Position numbers and translations under genes: made by a program. From an uncultured Tateyamaria sp. (lineage in GTDB: Bacteria > Pseudomonadota > Alphaproteobacteria > Rhodobacterales > Rhodobacteraceae): a DNA stretch of 64,000 nt. Below are positions 1 through 9,380 of this stretch, in pieces. The notes under the pieces are model-generated. The model was given only the letters and a program-made list of their open reading frames with translations. It did not search any database and was not told where the DNA came from. Location: the NCBI RefSeq assembly GCF_947497045.1, contig NZ_CANMEU010000011.1:40544-104543 (forward strand), in the 5' to 3' direction. Position 1 is the stretch's first letter. Every line of letters begins with the position of its first letter.

Positions 1-1641
1 TTCCTTGTCGCCAAAGCCCGACTGCGTGCCTTTGTTGAGGGTGAGAACCTTGTTCACGGCTTCCAGCGTGCTGGGGCGATGGGTCATCACGAATGTGATG
101 GCTCCACGCGCACTTGCTCCACGAATGGCGTTGCGCAGTGCCGCTTCGCCCTGGGCATCAAGATCCGAGTTCGGTTCGTCCAGAACCAGAATGAACGGAT
201 CATCATACAGTGCACGGGCCAAAGCGATCCGCTGGCGTTGCCCACCCGACAGATGAAAGCCATCACCGATTTCGGTCGCGTAGCCATCGGGCAGGCTGCT
301 GATCAATCCGTGCACATCGGCGGCCACGGCAGCGGCCAATACCTTGGCATCATCAATCGATGTGGAAAAACGCGCGATGTTCTCGCGGATTGTCCCATCG
401 AAAAGTTGGACGTCCTGCGGCAGGTAGCCGATAAAGCGGCCAAGATCCTGTTCGTCCCATTTCGCCATCGGCGTGCCGTCCAGACGGATCGCCCCACGCT
501 GCGGCATCCAGATGCCTGCCAGCATTTTGGCGAGGGTCGATTTGCCTGACCCGCTGTGCCCGATGACCGCAAGCACATCACCGGCGGATAGGACAAATTC
601 GATCCCGCCGATTGTAGCATTCTGCGCAAGGGGCGGACCCGCCTGTGCGATTGTCGCATTCAGCGAGATTTGCGGACGGGGCAGGGCAAGACGCTTGGGT
701 GTCTCGGGATAGGTTTCGGACAAGGCCCGCAAGGTCTTGTAAGACCCGCGCGCCGCCAGAAAGGTGCGCCATTGGCCAATCAGCTGATCAATTGGGGCCA
801 GCGCACGTGCCAGTACGATGGTGGCCGCGATCATAACACCAGCGGTGGCCTGCCCAGTGATCGCCAGCGCGGCACCAAGGCCAAGCATGCCTGATTGCAG
901 CGCCATGCGCGTGGTTTTCGACATCACGGAAAAACCGGCGATCCGATCGGACACGCGCGATTTGAGGTCATGTGCATTAAGTTGCAGAGCTGTCCAGCGA
1001 CGGGCGAGATCACCAGTCATGCCCATCGCATGGACGAGCTCTGCGTTTTGTTCACTTACAGTGAACAAAGCGTCGGACCTGGAACGCGCACGGGATGCGT
1101 CTTGCATCACGTCGGCAGAGCGCGCGTTGTTGATCAGGGCCATAATTGTCAGGAAAAGGGCACCGGCCAGCCCAAAAGCGCCCAGATAGGGGTGCAGGAC
1201 GTACAGCACACCCAAATACAGGGGAATCCACGGCGCGTCGAAAAAGGCGATCAGCGTCGGACCCGAGATAAAGTCGCGCAGGCCAGTGATGTCGGCCGCC
1301 GGGTTGTCACCGCCGGCCTTGCCCTGCACACGACGCCGGATCGATGATTGCAGGATAGGTGCGCCGATCATCAGTTCAAACCGCGCACCAAGGCGGTTCA
1401 GGATGCGTGTGCGGATCAGGTCCAGCAGGCCGGTTACGACAAAGACCCCGCCCAGAAGGATGCTGAGCGCGATCAGGGTGTCCTGGTTCTGGCTGGTCAG
1501 GACGCGGTCATAGACCTGCAGCATGTAAAGAGGACCGGCTAGCATCATCACGTTCAAAATCATGCTGAAGAAGCCGATGGCAAGAAAACCGCTGCGCAGC
1601 TTGCTCCATGCGGTTTTGACGGTGGATTTTTTCTGAAACAT
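1..1641 (-). CDS. Type I secretion ABC transporter, PrtD/HlyB class (3' end beyond window)
   Basis: Inner-membrane ATPase/permease that would export an RTX-type protein to the outside together with an HlyD-type adaptor and TolC. About 547 residues are visible before the left edge cuts the gene. The first ~300 residues hold the hydrophobic helices of an ABC exporter. The ATPase half shows Walker A (GHSGSGKS, ~357), Q-loop (LPQDVQLFDG, ~407), signature (LSGGQRQR, ~462), Walker B (FILVLDEP, ~478) and an H-loop (VMTHRPS, ~518). There is no N-terminal C39 peptidase domain, as in PrtD-type exporters. It lies 65 bp downstream of the RTX-like gene on the same strand, which is very likely its cargo. 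The adaptor gene would be expected just outside the window. Confidence 0.93.
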   Translation of the reverse strand, partial: MFQKKSTVKTAWSKLRSGFLAIGFFSMILNVMMLAGPLYMLQVYDRVLTSQNQDTLIALSILLGGVFVVTGLLDLIRTRILNRLGARFELMIGAPILQSSIRRRVQGKAGGDNPAADITGLRDFISGPTLIAFFDAPWIPLYLGVLYVLHPYLGAFGLAGALFLTIMALINNARSADVMQDASRARSRSDALFTVSEQNAELVHAMGMTGDLARRWTALQLNAHDLKSRVSDRIAGFSVMSKTTRMALQSGMLGLGAALAITGQATAGVMIAATIVLARALAPIDQLIGQWRTFLAARGSYKTLRALSETYPETPKRLALPRPQISLNATIAQAGPPLAQNATIGGIEFVLSAGDVLAVIGHSGSGKSTLAKMLAGIWMPQRGAIRLDGTPMAKWDEQDLGRFIGYLPQDVQLFDGTIRENIARFSTSIDDAKVLAAAVAADVHGLISSLPDGYATEIGDGFHLSGGQRQRIALARALYDDPFILVLDEPNSDLDAQGEAALRNAIRGASARGAITFVMTHRPSTLEAVNKVLTLNKGTQSGFGDKE

Positions 1642-1706
1642 TTTGGTGATCTCTTTTCGGAATGAAGAGGTGGCGACACGTGCCGCCACCTCGGTAAGTT
1701 TGGGGA

Positions 1707-4700
1707 TCAGGCGATGAAGTCGTCGTCTGTCAGGTCGGTGCTGTTGACCCCTTCAAGGCGCACGGAGGCATCCGAAGAGAAGGTCAGCAGGGCGTCGTTA
1801 CCGTCTTGCGACACAACGAGGCTTTCGGCGAAGTCCGGACCGAAGTCCGAAAAGTCCAACCGGTCCACGCCGCTCTGGAAGTCGTTGACGGTGTCGTTGC
1901 CGAACAGCCCTTCGAAGGTGAAGGTGTCTGATCCTGCGCCACCGATCAGGACGTCATTGCCGCCCTCACCATTCAGGATGTCATCGCCAGCCTGACCGTT
2001 CAGCTGGTTCGCACCAGAGTTCCCGGACAGGATGTCGTTGCCACCGTTCGGGCTGCCCGCGTTGTTTGACCCATTGATGTTCTCAAAGTTGAACACCTGA
2101 TCAAGCGTGGCCCCGTCCGGCGCGTTGACAGTCGCAACACCGTTGCCGCCTTCGTCGAGGTCAAGCACAACGCCCGCTCCCGCCGAGAACAACGCGGTGT
2201 CGATACCCGAACCACCGTCAATGATATCCGCACCACCGAACGAGTGGATGGCGTCGTTACCAGCCCCACCGTACAGGATGTTGAACTCATTGTTGCCAAG
2301 GATCAGATCATCACCCGAAGATCCGATGACGTTTTCAAAGTCATCCACTTCGATTGCGATCCCACCGTCAACGATGATGCCGCCATCTTGCGGGCCTTCG
2401 TCGCCATTTGCAGCCGGGTTCGGTGCAGGTGCACTCAGGTCCAGATCAATGGTCACACCATTGAAGCTGCTGAGATCCACGGTGTCGCTGTCATCGGACC
2501 CGATCACACGCTCGATCGAGCTGAGAACGTCGACTTCGACAACTTCGTCGATGACATCGGCTCCGGAAACACCCAACCTTGCCGCAGCGTCGACCACTGC
2601 ACCAGCGTCCACCAGCGTGTCCTGCGCGATGGGGCCGTTGATCCCGGCAGGCGCATTGTGCAGGTGGATGGCCGACACGACACCCGGAACCGGCGTTTGC
2701 AGGTCCGCTTCGTTCAGGCCGGTCACGCTTAGCTCCGAGGAATAGATCACCTCGCCTGCTTCGTTGAAGCGAATGGTGAGCGTCGCTTCGCCCGTGGCTT
2801 CGCTGTCGGAGGTCGGCCCAGGTTCCTGCGCTGCGTCCAACGATCCGGCCAATTGGATCACGCGGTTATGGCCCGCACCCGTATCGCTGACAACTTCGAG
2901 CTGCCCGCGGATTTCACCACCGGGGAAGTCCGCTGTATGGACGTTGTAATAGAGGTTCCCTGCAAGGGCCTCTGCCACAAATCCGGCACCGCCATCGATA
3001 TTGGGTGTGGGTTGGAGCGAAGCACCGACCACGACATCCTGCACCGAAACGGAGAACCCGGTTTCGCGGGTGGCCGTGCCGTTGCCATTGGCGTCGAGAT
3101 TGACAGTCACCGCCACGTCCAGATCAGAAAAATCTGCCGTGTCGAACCCGTCGCCACCTTCGATGAAGTCGTTGCCCAGACCACCAACGATCACGTTGTC
3201 GCCTTGGCCTGCGATCAGAACGTCATCGCCTGCGCCACCATCAAGAACACCGTTGATCTGACCGAGGTCGACAACGATATCTTCTCCGGCACCCAGCAAC
3301 ACGTTGCCGTTCACCACACCGTCGTCATCGTTGACAAAGGTCACGCTGCCAGCTTCGGTCGCGTCGATGGCATTCACCGTGCCGGTGATCTCGCCTTCGT
3401 TGATGATCGCACCCAGAAGGTTCAGACCGCCGTCGATGCGGATACCTGCCGCAGCGTCGCTGTCTTCGGACCCGGCAATCACGCCGTCGTTCTGCACCAG
3501 ACCGGCAAAGCTTGCGTCTTCCTGATTGCTGAACAAACGCAGACCGTCGCCAACCTGGTTGCCTTCGGTTGCGTCGCCGCGACCTTGAAACACGCCGCCT
3601 TCTTCGTTGACGATCACAGCCGAAACGATGTCGCCATCAACGTCACCTGTCTGCAACGCCACGGCAGAACCGTTGTTGCCTTCGCCTGCGTCCACCAGAC
3701 CGGAGTTGGTGAAGCTGTAGTTGTCAGCTGTCGCATCCGCATAAACCGTGCCGTTCCGTTGATCGCCGGTACCAAGGATGGAACCGCGGTTGGTGACGGA
3801 AAGACCTTCGCCATCGATGTTCAGCGCACGGCTGCCGGATGACACAACTCCGTCTTCCTCGTTCACAAACGAACCACCTGTGTGGTCACCCGTGCCGAAG
3901 TAGACGCCGTTTTGAACACCCGCGATCAGACCGGAGTTGGTCAACGACCCCTGGAAGTTCACACCGTTGACAACCCGGAGACCTGCGACAGTACCATTGC
4001 CACCTTCGGACAGAATATCACCCGTGTTCGTGATGGTCGCATCGGTTGTGCCCGTGTTGCCGACATTGCCGATCCGTACGCCGTCACCAGCCGAATTGTT
4101 GCCTGCAGGCGCATTGCCACGGCCCTGGATGGTTCCGTCATTTTCAAGCGTGAAAGTGTTGGCACCATCTTCGGCCCCACCAATCTCGGCGCCAAAGCCC
4201 GAACCCAGATTGCCTTCACCGGCATCAATGGTCCCGGTTGTCAGGTTGCGGACACTAAAATCATCCGCAGTCCCGTCAGCATAGAGGGTGCCGTTGCGTT
4301 GGTCGTCGGTGCCCAGAATGTCGCCTGCGTTGGTCAGGTTAACGCCGGTGCCGTCGATGTTCACTGCGCGGCTGTCGGATTGGATTGTCCCGAAGTTCAG
4401 AACATCCAGATCATGTTCGCCTTCACCGATATACAGGCCGTTGCGAACGCCTTCGATCACACCGGTCGATGTGTTGAGGATGCGCCCCTCGGCAGCCACG
4501 CCATCTGCAATGCGGATACCGCCAGCGGTGCCGCTGTTGCTTTCGGATGAAATCAGGCCCGAGTTCACGATGTCGGTGTCCGACACGGTGCCTTCTGCGC
4601 CGTTGTTGATCCGGATACCGTCGCCTGCGCCGCCTGTGTTGGAAGCCGCCTGGCCGCGTCCCTGAATGGTGGCACCAAAACCGTTGAAAACGGTGTTGGA

Positions 4701-5342
4701 CACGACGTCGCCTACTTCATCGCCCACTTGGAACGAAATGCCTGCGCCGTCATTGCCTTCGCCTGCATCAATTGTCCCACCTGAGAAGTTCGAGATGTTG
4801 ACATTTTCGGCTGTCGCGTTGGTGTAGATGGTGCCGTTACGCTGGTTGTCGGTCCCGATGATGTCGCCAAAGTTGCGAACGCTGATACCGTCGCCTTCGA
4901 TCTCGACAGCGCGGCTGTCAGAGGAGATGACGCCACCGCGGAAGTTGTCGAGCGTGCCCGAGCTGTTTGGCCCGCTGAATTCAACGCCGTTCAGTTCGCC
5001 GGCGATGCTGCCAAAGTTGCGGATGGCTGCGCTTGATCCGTCCGTAACTTCGATGCCTGTGGCGACTTCGCCATTTGCATCGATGCTGCCGCTGCGGAAG
5101 TTGAAGACCTGGGCGTCTTCGGCTTCGACAGATACGGCAGACGGTGCGCCGTTTGTTTCGACCTGCCCAAAGTTGAGGAACCGTGCAAAGTCATTGTTCA
5201 GGATGAACGCGGGTGTGTTGTCGACAACGGTGCTTTGGAAAAAGCCGTTGGTCAGGGTTTGTCCATCACGGACGGTTTCTTGGGCCAGAGAAGACGTGTT
5301 CAGCAATCTGGCACGCAAGCTGGCAAGGATCTCGGATAGCAT
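1707..5342 (-). CDS. Large RTX-type secreted calcium-binding protein with 180-residue repeats and a CHRD-like domain
   Basis: About 1,211 residues, very acidic, with no Sec signal. The first ~680 residues are beta-solenoid-like and contain three tandem ~180-residue units, each opening with S(D/G)SRA and carrying DQRNGT, DAGEGN and QGRG motifs. RTX nonapeptides of GGxGxDxxx type occur near residues 717, 1036 and 1120, and the protein ends in DDDFIA, a plausible type I export signal. Between them (~800-910) are the hallmarks of a CHRD domain in permuted order. The start at 5342 is preferred over ATG 5357 because GGAG lies 8 nt upstream. The adjacent ABC exporter supports type I secretion. The role is unknown; a surface or extracellular adhesive/matrix protein is my inference. 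Confidence 0.88.
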   Translation of the reverse strand: MLSEILASLRARLLNTSSLAQETVRDGQTLTNGFFQSTVVDNTPAFILNNDFARFLNFGQVETNGAPSAVSVEAEDAQVFNFRSGSIDANGEVATGIEVTDGSSAAIRNFGSIAGELNGVEFSGPNSSGTLDNFRGGVISSDSRAVEIEGDGISVRNFGDIIGTDNQRNGTIYTNATAENVNISNFSGGTIDAGEGNDGAGISFQVGDEVGDVVSNTVFNGFGATIQGRGQAASNTGGAGDGIRINNGAEGTVSDTDIVNSGLISSESNSGTAGGIRIADGVAAEGRILNTSTGVIEGVRNGLYIGEGEHDLDVLNFGTIQSDSRAVNIDGTGVNLTNAGDILGTDDQRNGTLYADGTADDFSVRNLTTGTIDAGEGNLGSGFGAEIGGAEDGANTFTLENDGTIQGRGNAPAGNNSAGDGVRIGNVGNTGTTDATITNTGDILSEGGNGTVAGLRVVNGVNFQGSLTNSGLIAGVQNGVYFGTGDHTGGSFVNEEDGVVSSGSRALNIDGEGLSVTNRGSILGTGDQRNGTVYADATADNYSFTNSGLVDAGEGNNGSAVALQTGDVDGDIVSAVIVNEEGGVFQGRGDATEGNQVGDGLRLFSNQEDASFAGLVQNDGVIAGSEDSDAAAGIRIDGGLNLLGAIINEGEITGTVNAIDATEAGSVTFVNDDDGVVNGNVLLGAGEDIVVDLGQINGVLDGGAGDDVLIAGQGDNVIVGGLGNDFIEGGDGFDTADFSDLDVAVTVNLDANGNGTATRETGFSVSVQDVVVGASLQPTPNIDGGAGFVAEALAGNLYYNVHTADFPGGEIRGQLEVVSDTGAGHNRVIQLAGSLDAAQEPGPTSDSEATGEATLTIRFNEAGEVIYSSELSVTGLNEADLQTPVPGVVSAIHLHNAPAGINGPIAQDTLVDAGAVVDAAARLGVSGADVIDEVVEVDVLSSIERVIGSDDSDTVDLSSFNGVTIDLDLSAPAPNPAANGDEGPQDGGIIVDGGIAIEVDDFENVIGSSGDDLILGNNEFNILYGGAGNDAIHSFGGADIIDGGSGIDTALFSAGAGVVLDLDEGGNGVATVNAPDGATLDQVFNFENINGSNNAGSPNGGNDILSGNSGANQLNGQAGDDILNGEGGNDVLIGGAGSDTFTFEGLFGNDTVNDFQSGVDRLDFSDFGPDFAESLVVSQDGNDALLTFSSDASVRLEGVNSTDLTDDDFIA
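3310..4919 (-). repeat. Three tandem ~540-bp coding repeats inside the RTX-like gene
   Basis: Equivalent codons of the S(D/G)SRA motif fall at about 4917, 4374 and 3834, giving periods of 543 and 540 bp (181 and 180 residues). The third unit is slightly shorter and runs into the first RTX block. A partial unit precedes the first full one. The units are diverged in sequence but nearly constant in length, which points to selection on fold geometry rather than recent duplication. Confidence 0.85.
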
Positions 5343-5923
5343 GGGTGATCTCCGCATGAGTTTTTGGTTACAGCGAAGATCTGGCCGAACGTCCGGCCTC
5401 TTCGCTGGTCAACCAAGTGTGGATGTGTGCGGATTCTTAAAATTCTTCCTCCGAATGCCCCCTATAAGCATTGGATATACTCACAGAATTCGTGAGATCC
5501 GGTAATTAAATATAGTTATAAAACAGGGTCTTAGATTCATATGAATGGCTGTCAGATTTAGTCGGTGACGTGAGTTCACGAAAGTGTTGGCGAAGTTGAG
5601 CGTGCTCGGGCCCAACTTTCGGATGCTGCGTCAGCGAAAACCACTTTTGCACAGGGCGGTTTCGTCCCGCGTCTCGCTTGTTCAACCTCGATACAGCGAG
5701 AAATCGTCCCTTCCAGTATAAGCTCCTTTCGGATCTTCGCCGTATCTTGGGTAGCGGTGGTAATGCGGGACAATCCGGCCGGTTGCGCAGGCAAGCAGAT
5801 GACTGGTTGCGACTTATTCAGATTGACGGCTCATGGTGTGTGCGTCATTGACCCAAGACACGCTGGGACGTGAGTTGCGATACATCAGTTGTCGCCTGAT
5901 CTGGTATCTGAATCGGAACGCGA
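5343..5923. other. Intergenic region, no convincing gene
   Basis: This is 581 bp between two divergently transcribed genes. It carries an AT-rich stretch (about 5500-5545) likely to hold the promoter of the RTX-like gene. Next to it, at 5480-5496, is an inverted repeat with arms CTCAC/GTGAG around AGAATTC. A 72-codon minus-strand frame at 5576-5794 has no recognisable product, and I regard it as non-coding or as the relic of an intergenic repeat. Confidence 0.5.
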
Positions 5924-6811
5924 ATGATCGCAAACATTGCAACTGATCGCAAAGCAAACCTGATTGGAAGCATTTGGATGGTCGCGGCGATGGCCATTTT
6001 TGCCGTCGAAGACTCCTTTGTAAAAGCAGCGTCTGTCGTACTGCCTGTCGGCCAAATCTTGATGATCTTTGGCCTTGGCGGGGCAGCGGTGTTCGCGTGT
6101 TTGGCCCGCCTGAACAACGAACCCCTATATATCAAGGATGCCGTCTCTCGACCGATGCGCATTCGCGCGTACTTCGAAATCGTCGGTCGTCTGTTCTACT
6201 TCCTTGCCATTGCGTTCACACCGTTGTCATCCGCGACAGTGATATTGCAGGCAACACCGTTGGTTGTCGTTGCATCTGCCGCATTGCTGTTTGGAGAGAA
6301 GGTTGGATGGCGGAGGTGGACTGCAATCTTTATCGGTTTTGTCGGTGTCATCATCATGGTCCAGCCGGGAACCGACAGTTTTTCAGTCCTGTCGATTTTG
6401 GCAGTTATCGGCATGATCGGTTTTGCAGGACGTGATCTGGCAAGCCGTGCTGCCCCGGCCACACTCAGCACAGCCATTCTCGGACTATACGGTTTCCTGT
6501 CTATCGCGGTTGCGGGGGCGATGTTTTCGGTCTGGCAAGGCGTATCATTTGTATATCCCGATACTGGCACCTCTCTTTATGTATTGGGGGCCATTACGGC
6601 TGGCGTTGCCGCGTATTCATGCCTTATGAAAGCGATGCGCACCGGCGAGGTATCTGCCGTGACACCTTTCCGGTACACGAGGTTACTCTTCGGGATCACG
6701 CTGGGTGTGGTGCTATTTGATGAGCAATTGACGGCTGTGATGGTGCTTGGCTCCGGTTTGATTGTCTTTTCCGGCCTGTTCATTCTTTGGCGCGGTAAAT
6801 CAGCCGGATAG
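5924..6811 (+). CDS. EamA/DMT-family transporter
   Basis: Predicted inner-membrane metabolite exporter of 295 residues with about ten hydrophobic segments arranged as two EamA halves (roughly 10-140 and 155-290), the usual size and layout for the drug/metabolite transporter superfamily. The substrate cannot be read from sequence. It stands alone between the RTX-like gene (divergent) and the flavoprotein gene. ATG 5924 begins a hydrophilic lead of about ten residues before helix 1. A second member of the family lies at 40840-41811 and is not closely similar. Confidence 0.88.
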   Translation: MIANIATDRKANLIGSIWMVAAMAIFAVEDSFVKAASVVLPVGQILMIFGLGGAAVFACLARLNNEPLYIKDAVSRPMRIRAYFEIVGRLFYFLAIAFTPLSSATVILQATPLVVVASAALLFGEKVGWRRWTAIFIGFVGVIIMVQPGTDSFSVLSILAVIGMIGFAGRDLASRAAPATLSTAILGLYGFLSIAVAGAMFSVWQGVSFVYPDTGTSLYVLGAITAGVAAYSCLMKAMRTGEVSAVTPFRYTRLLFGITLGVVLFDEQLTAVMVLGSGLIVFSGLFILWRGKSAG

Positions 6812-7177
6812 TTGAAAGATGTGGCAGGTAATTTAACAAAGGCGATGACAACAGAACAGCCTTTTCCTTCTTCGAGGATCTTATACAGCTCATTGTACCG
6901 GCTGATCCGACCTCCCTTCAACAATGGGAGGTCTGCGAACGCTTTGAATGTTATCCAACCTCTGAAACGCATTGCCTGTTCAATGACCTCAATGGCCATA
7001 ATCGGCGAACAGCTAGACATTTCTTTTTATCTGATAATCAGCGGCCGGGAGCTTTCTCGCGATTGTGTTCAACATCCCCATCGCGCGGGATGCTTTCCTT
7101 CCTGATGCCGAAATCGCACGGTTTCCAAAACTCCTGCCTTGGGTAGTATGCCTGTGACAGAGCCAAAGGAAGATGTG
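6812..7177. other. Intergenic region with a perfect hairpin; possible gene remnant on the minus strand
   Basis: 366 bp without a convincing gene. A perfect inverted repeat (GACCTCCC at 6909-6916, GGGAGGTC at 6926-6933, 9-nt loop) could form a stable hairpin, but no T-run follows on either strand. A minus-strand frame starting at 7020 encodes about 70 residues of protein-like composition before it runs antisense into the EamA gene. I do not recognise it and it may be a remnant. Confidence 0.45.
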
Positions 7178-8635
7178 ATGAAAGATTACGATGTTGATGT
7201 TGCCATTCTCGGTGCCGGAACCGCCGGGATGGCGGCCTACCGCGAGGTTGTCAAACAGACGGATCGGGTCGCCCTGATTGACGGCGGCCCGCTGGGAACC
7301 ACCTGTGCGCGTGTGGGGTGTATGCCTTCCAAGCTGCTGATCGCAGCGGCGGATGCTGCAAATGAGGCGCGCCATATGGAGAGGTTCGGAGTCTCGGCAG
7401 GATCAGTCACGGTTGATGGTGTCGCGGTGATGGACCGCGTGCGACGGGAACGCGACCGTTTCGTTGGCTTTGTGCATGATACCGTAGAGGCGTTCGACCA
7501 GAAGCACCTCATCCGCCAGAATGCCCGTTTCCTTGATGACACCACCATTGAACTGGACGATGGCTCCCGTCTGACTGCGCGCAGCATTATCATTGCGACT
7601 GGCTCTCGCCCTGCAATTCCGCTCCCGTTTGAGGCTGCGGGTGATCGGTTGGTCGTCAATGACGACGTGTTCGAGTGGACGGACCTTCCCCGCTCGGTCG
7701 CTGTTTTCGGTGCTGGTGTGATTGGCTTGGAACTTGGTCAGGCTTTGTCGCGGCTTGGTGTCCGGGTGCATCTGTTCGGATTGGGAAACTCCGTTGGACC
7801 GCTGAGTGATCCGGATCTGGTGGCCTATGCCCGCCAGACTTTCGGGTCGGAGTTCGCAGCGCATTTCGATGCTGATACACAGATTTCCCGGGATGGGGAT
7901 CAGGTGGTGGTGCGTTGGACCGACAAGGGCGATGCCAGCGACACGGGTGAGGAACGCTTTGACTATCTATTGGCCGCGACCGGCCGGCGACCGAACCTAG
8001 ACAACATCGGGATCGAAAACACATCGCTTGTTCTGGATGATCGAGGGTCCCCGCGCCATGATCACATGTCCATGCGTGCTGACATGAAAGGCGACGGGTT
8101 GTCCTCGATCTTTGTCACAGGGGATGCCGCGATTGAGTTGCCGTTGCTGCATGAGGCCGCTGACGAGGGTCGGATCGCTGGTGAAAACGCTGCGCGCTAT
8201 CCGGAGGTATACCGCCGTGCCAGGCGCGTGGGTTTGGGCGTGGTCTTTTCCGACCCGCAAATCGCCATTGCCGGGCGAGGTCACGCGGAACTGATCAAGG
8301 CCGGAGTTGATTTTGCCTATGGTGAGGTTTCTTTCGAGGATCAGGGGCGTGCCCGCGTGATCGGTAAGGACAAGGGGCTGTTGCGCGTCTATGCAGTTCG
8401 CGAAACGGGTGTCCTGCTTGGCGCAGAGATGATTGGTCCTGCCGCCGAACATATCGGGCACCTGCTGGCCTGGACGATTGAGAGCCGCCTGACCGTGACA
8501 GAGACGTTGCAGCGCCCGTTCTATCATCCGGTGATCGAGGAAGGCCTGCGCACGGCCCTTCGCAACCTCGCCGCCGAACTGGAATTCGGCCCCAATCCGC
8601 CATTGCGTTGCATTGACTGCGGTCCAGGCGGTTAG
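7178..8635 (+). CDS. Dihydrolipoyl dehydrogenase-like pyridine nucleotide-disulfide oxidoreductase
   Basis: FAD flavoprotein of 485 residues in the class I disulfide reductase family, moving electrons between NAD(H) and a dithiol. Visible are the FAD-binding GAGTAG near the N-terminus, the redox pair in TCARVGCMPSK (C-x4-C), an NAD-binding GAGVIGLE near residue 180, a second FAD motif around VTGDAA, and the C-terminal dimer-interface histidine in FYHPVIEEG. The C-terminus adds CIDCGPGG, an extra Cys pair not usual in E3 proteins. Start 7178 is chosen for its AAAGGA Shine-Dalgarno. No 2-oxoacid dehydrogenase genes are nearby, so this is probably a stand-alone paralogue with an unknown partner. 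Confidence 0.88.
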   Translation: MKDYDVDVAILGAGTAGMAAYREVVKQTDRVALIDGGPLGTTCARVGCMPSKLLIAAADAANEARHMERFGVSAGSVTVDGVAVMDRVRRERDRFVGFVHDTVEAFDQKHLIRQNARFLDDTTIELDDGSRLTARSIIIATGSRPAIPLPFEAAGDRLVVNDDVFEWTDLPRSVAVFGAGVIGLELGQALSRLGVRVHLFGLGNSVGPLSDPDLVAYARQTFGSEFAAHFDADTQISRDGDQVVVRWTDKGDASDTGEERFDYLLAATGRRPNLDNIGIENTSLVLDDRGSPRHDHMSMRADMKGDGLSSIFVTGDAAIELPLLHEAADEGRIAGENAARYPEVYRRARRVGLGVVFSDPQIAIAGRGHAELIKAGVDFAYGEVSFEDQGRARVIGKDKGLLRVYAVRETGVLLGAEMIGPAAEHIGHLLAWTIESRLTVTETLQRPFYHPVIEEGLRTALRNLAAELEFGPNPPLRCIDCGPGG

Positions 8636-8803
8636 GCGACGGGGACGGGTTGGTTTCGTGATCCTGATCGCTCGGCTTTTGGGCCACCCGTGTGCCCTGC
8701 CATCGCCACCTATCTGGCGATGATTATCGTTCGGAGTCTGTCTTTCTTGGTCCATAAGCCGATCAGTGATATCTGAAGAACGCACCCTGAAAGAAACGAT
8801 AAG

Positions 8804-8834
8804 CGGCCGCCCCTTGGGACGGCCGTTTCGTTTT
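8804..8834 (+). terminator. Rho-independent terminator after the flavoprotein gene
   Basis: Inverted repeat CGGCCG-C-CCC / GGG-A-CGGCCG (8804-8813 with 8816-8825), followed by TTTCGTTTT. It lies about 170 bp after the stop at 8635 and 51 bp beyond the stop of the convergent DM13 gene, so it may serve both strands. A second, weaker hairpin (CATCGCC/GGCGATG, 8701-8722) lies between. Confidence 0.75.
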
Positions 8835-8884
8835 CTGGGAAAAGTGCCGAGGCAATCCAATCCCTGCCCGTCCCGGATGAGGGG

Positions 8885-9280
8885 TTACGAGATGCCCGCA
8901 ACGCCAAGCGGCACACTGAATTGCTTGCACCAGATGTAGACTTCGTTGAAATCATCGACATTGACGGTAGGGGGTACGATGTAAATCTGAAGGCCCGTCA
9001 GTTGCTGGAGTTCGCCCAGATCCGTCACGTCGACATAGGTGCCATCATTCCCGAAGCCGACGCGCGGATCAGGTGCCCCGTCCAAGCTGAAATCCGTATC
9101 GAGGATGACGACGGCACCACCGTCAGCAGTTTTGATGATCTGCACACCACCTGTTGTGATGTGATCGCTGGCCCCGGTGAATGTACCAGACGCGACGGAA
9201 CTGTGGTCACCGGCCAGAACGGGGCTGAAGCTGATTGTGGCGGCAGTGATCGCAATCAAGGCTGTCGAGAAGAATTTCAT
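8885..9280 (-). CDS. Secreted DM13-domain protein
   Basis: 131 residues with a Sec signal peptide (MKFFSTALIAITAATISFSP, cleavage near VLAG) followed by one DM13 domain. The domain opens GTFTGASDH and closes with YIWCKQFSVPLGVA, which holds the single conserved cysteine in the WC motif. DM13 domains are proposed to have a redox or electron-transfer role outside the cytoplasm; the function is not settled. Start 9280 has AAGGA upstream. It is transcribed divergently from a TetR regulator, and the 150-bp gap holds two palindromes, so TetR control is likely. Confidence 0.85.
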   Translation of the reverse strand: MKFFSTALIAITAATISFSPVLAGDHSSVASGTFTGASDHITTGGVQIIKTADGGAVVILDTDFSLDGAPDPRVGFGNDGTYVDVTDLGELQQLTGLQIYIVPPTVNVDDFNEVYIWCKQFSVPLGVAGIS

Positions 9281-9345
9281 GGGTTTTGGTCCTTTTGCTG
9301 GTCGGGCGGGTATGCCGTCTCCGGTGCGGATAAGAGCAGCATAAA

Positions 9346-9369
9346 GTTTGGAACAGGATAATTCCAAAC
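9346..9369. promoter_or_regulatory. Palindromic operator 1 between the DM13 and TetR genes
   Basis: Perfect inverted repeat with 8-bp arms, GTTTGGAA / TTCCAAAC, and an 8-bp spacer. It lies 66 bp upstream of the DM13 start codon. The core GGAA...TTCC is shared with the second palindrome at 9381-9404, as expected for two sites of one dimeric regulator. Confidence 0.7.
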
Positions 9370-9380
9370 ACCTTTCCGTG

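Noticed and set aside
2853..3842. 329-codon plus-strand frame opposite the RTX-like gene
   Set aside because: It is antisense to the repeat region; its valine- and aspartate-rich composition mirrors the Asp/Gly/Asn repeats, and no ribosome site or family is visible.
3310..4919. Regular repeats considered as a CRISPR-like or satellite array
   Set aside because: The period is ~540 bp, in frame, coding and diverged; there are no short direct repeats with unique spacers.
5480..5496. CTCAC-N7-GTGAG as a CRP-type site
   Set aside because: CRP sites have the opposite polarity (TGTGA...TCACA); the arms are short, so only a weak inverted repeat can be claimed.
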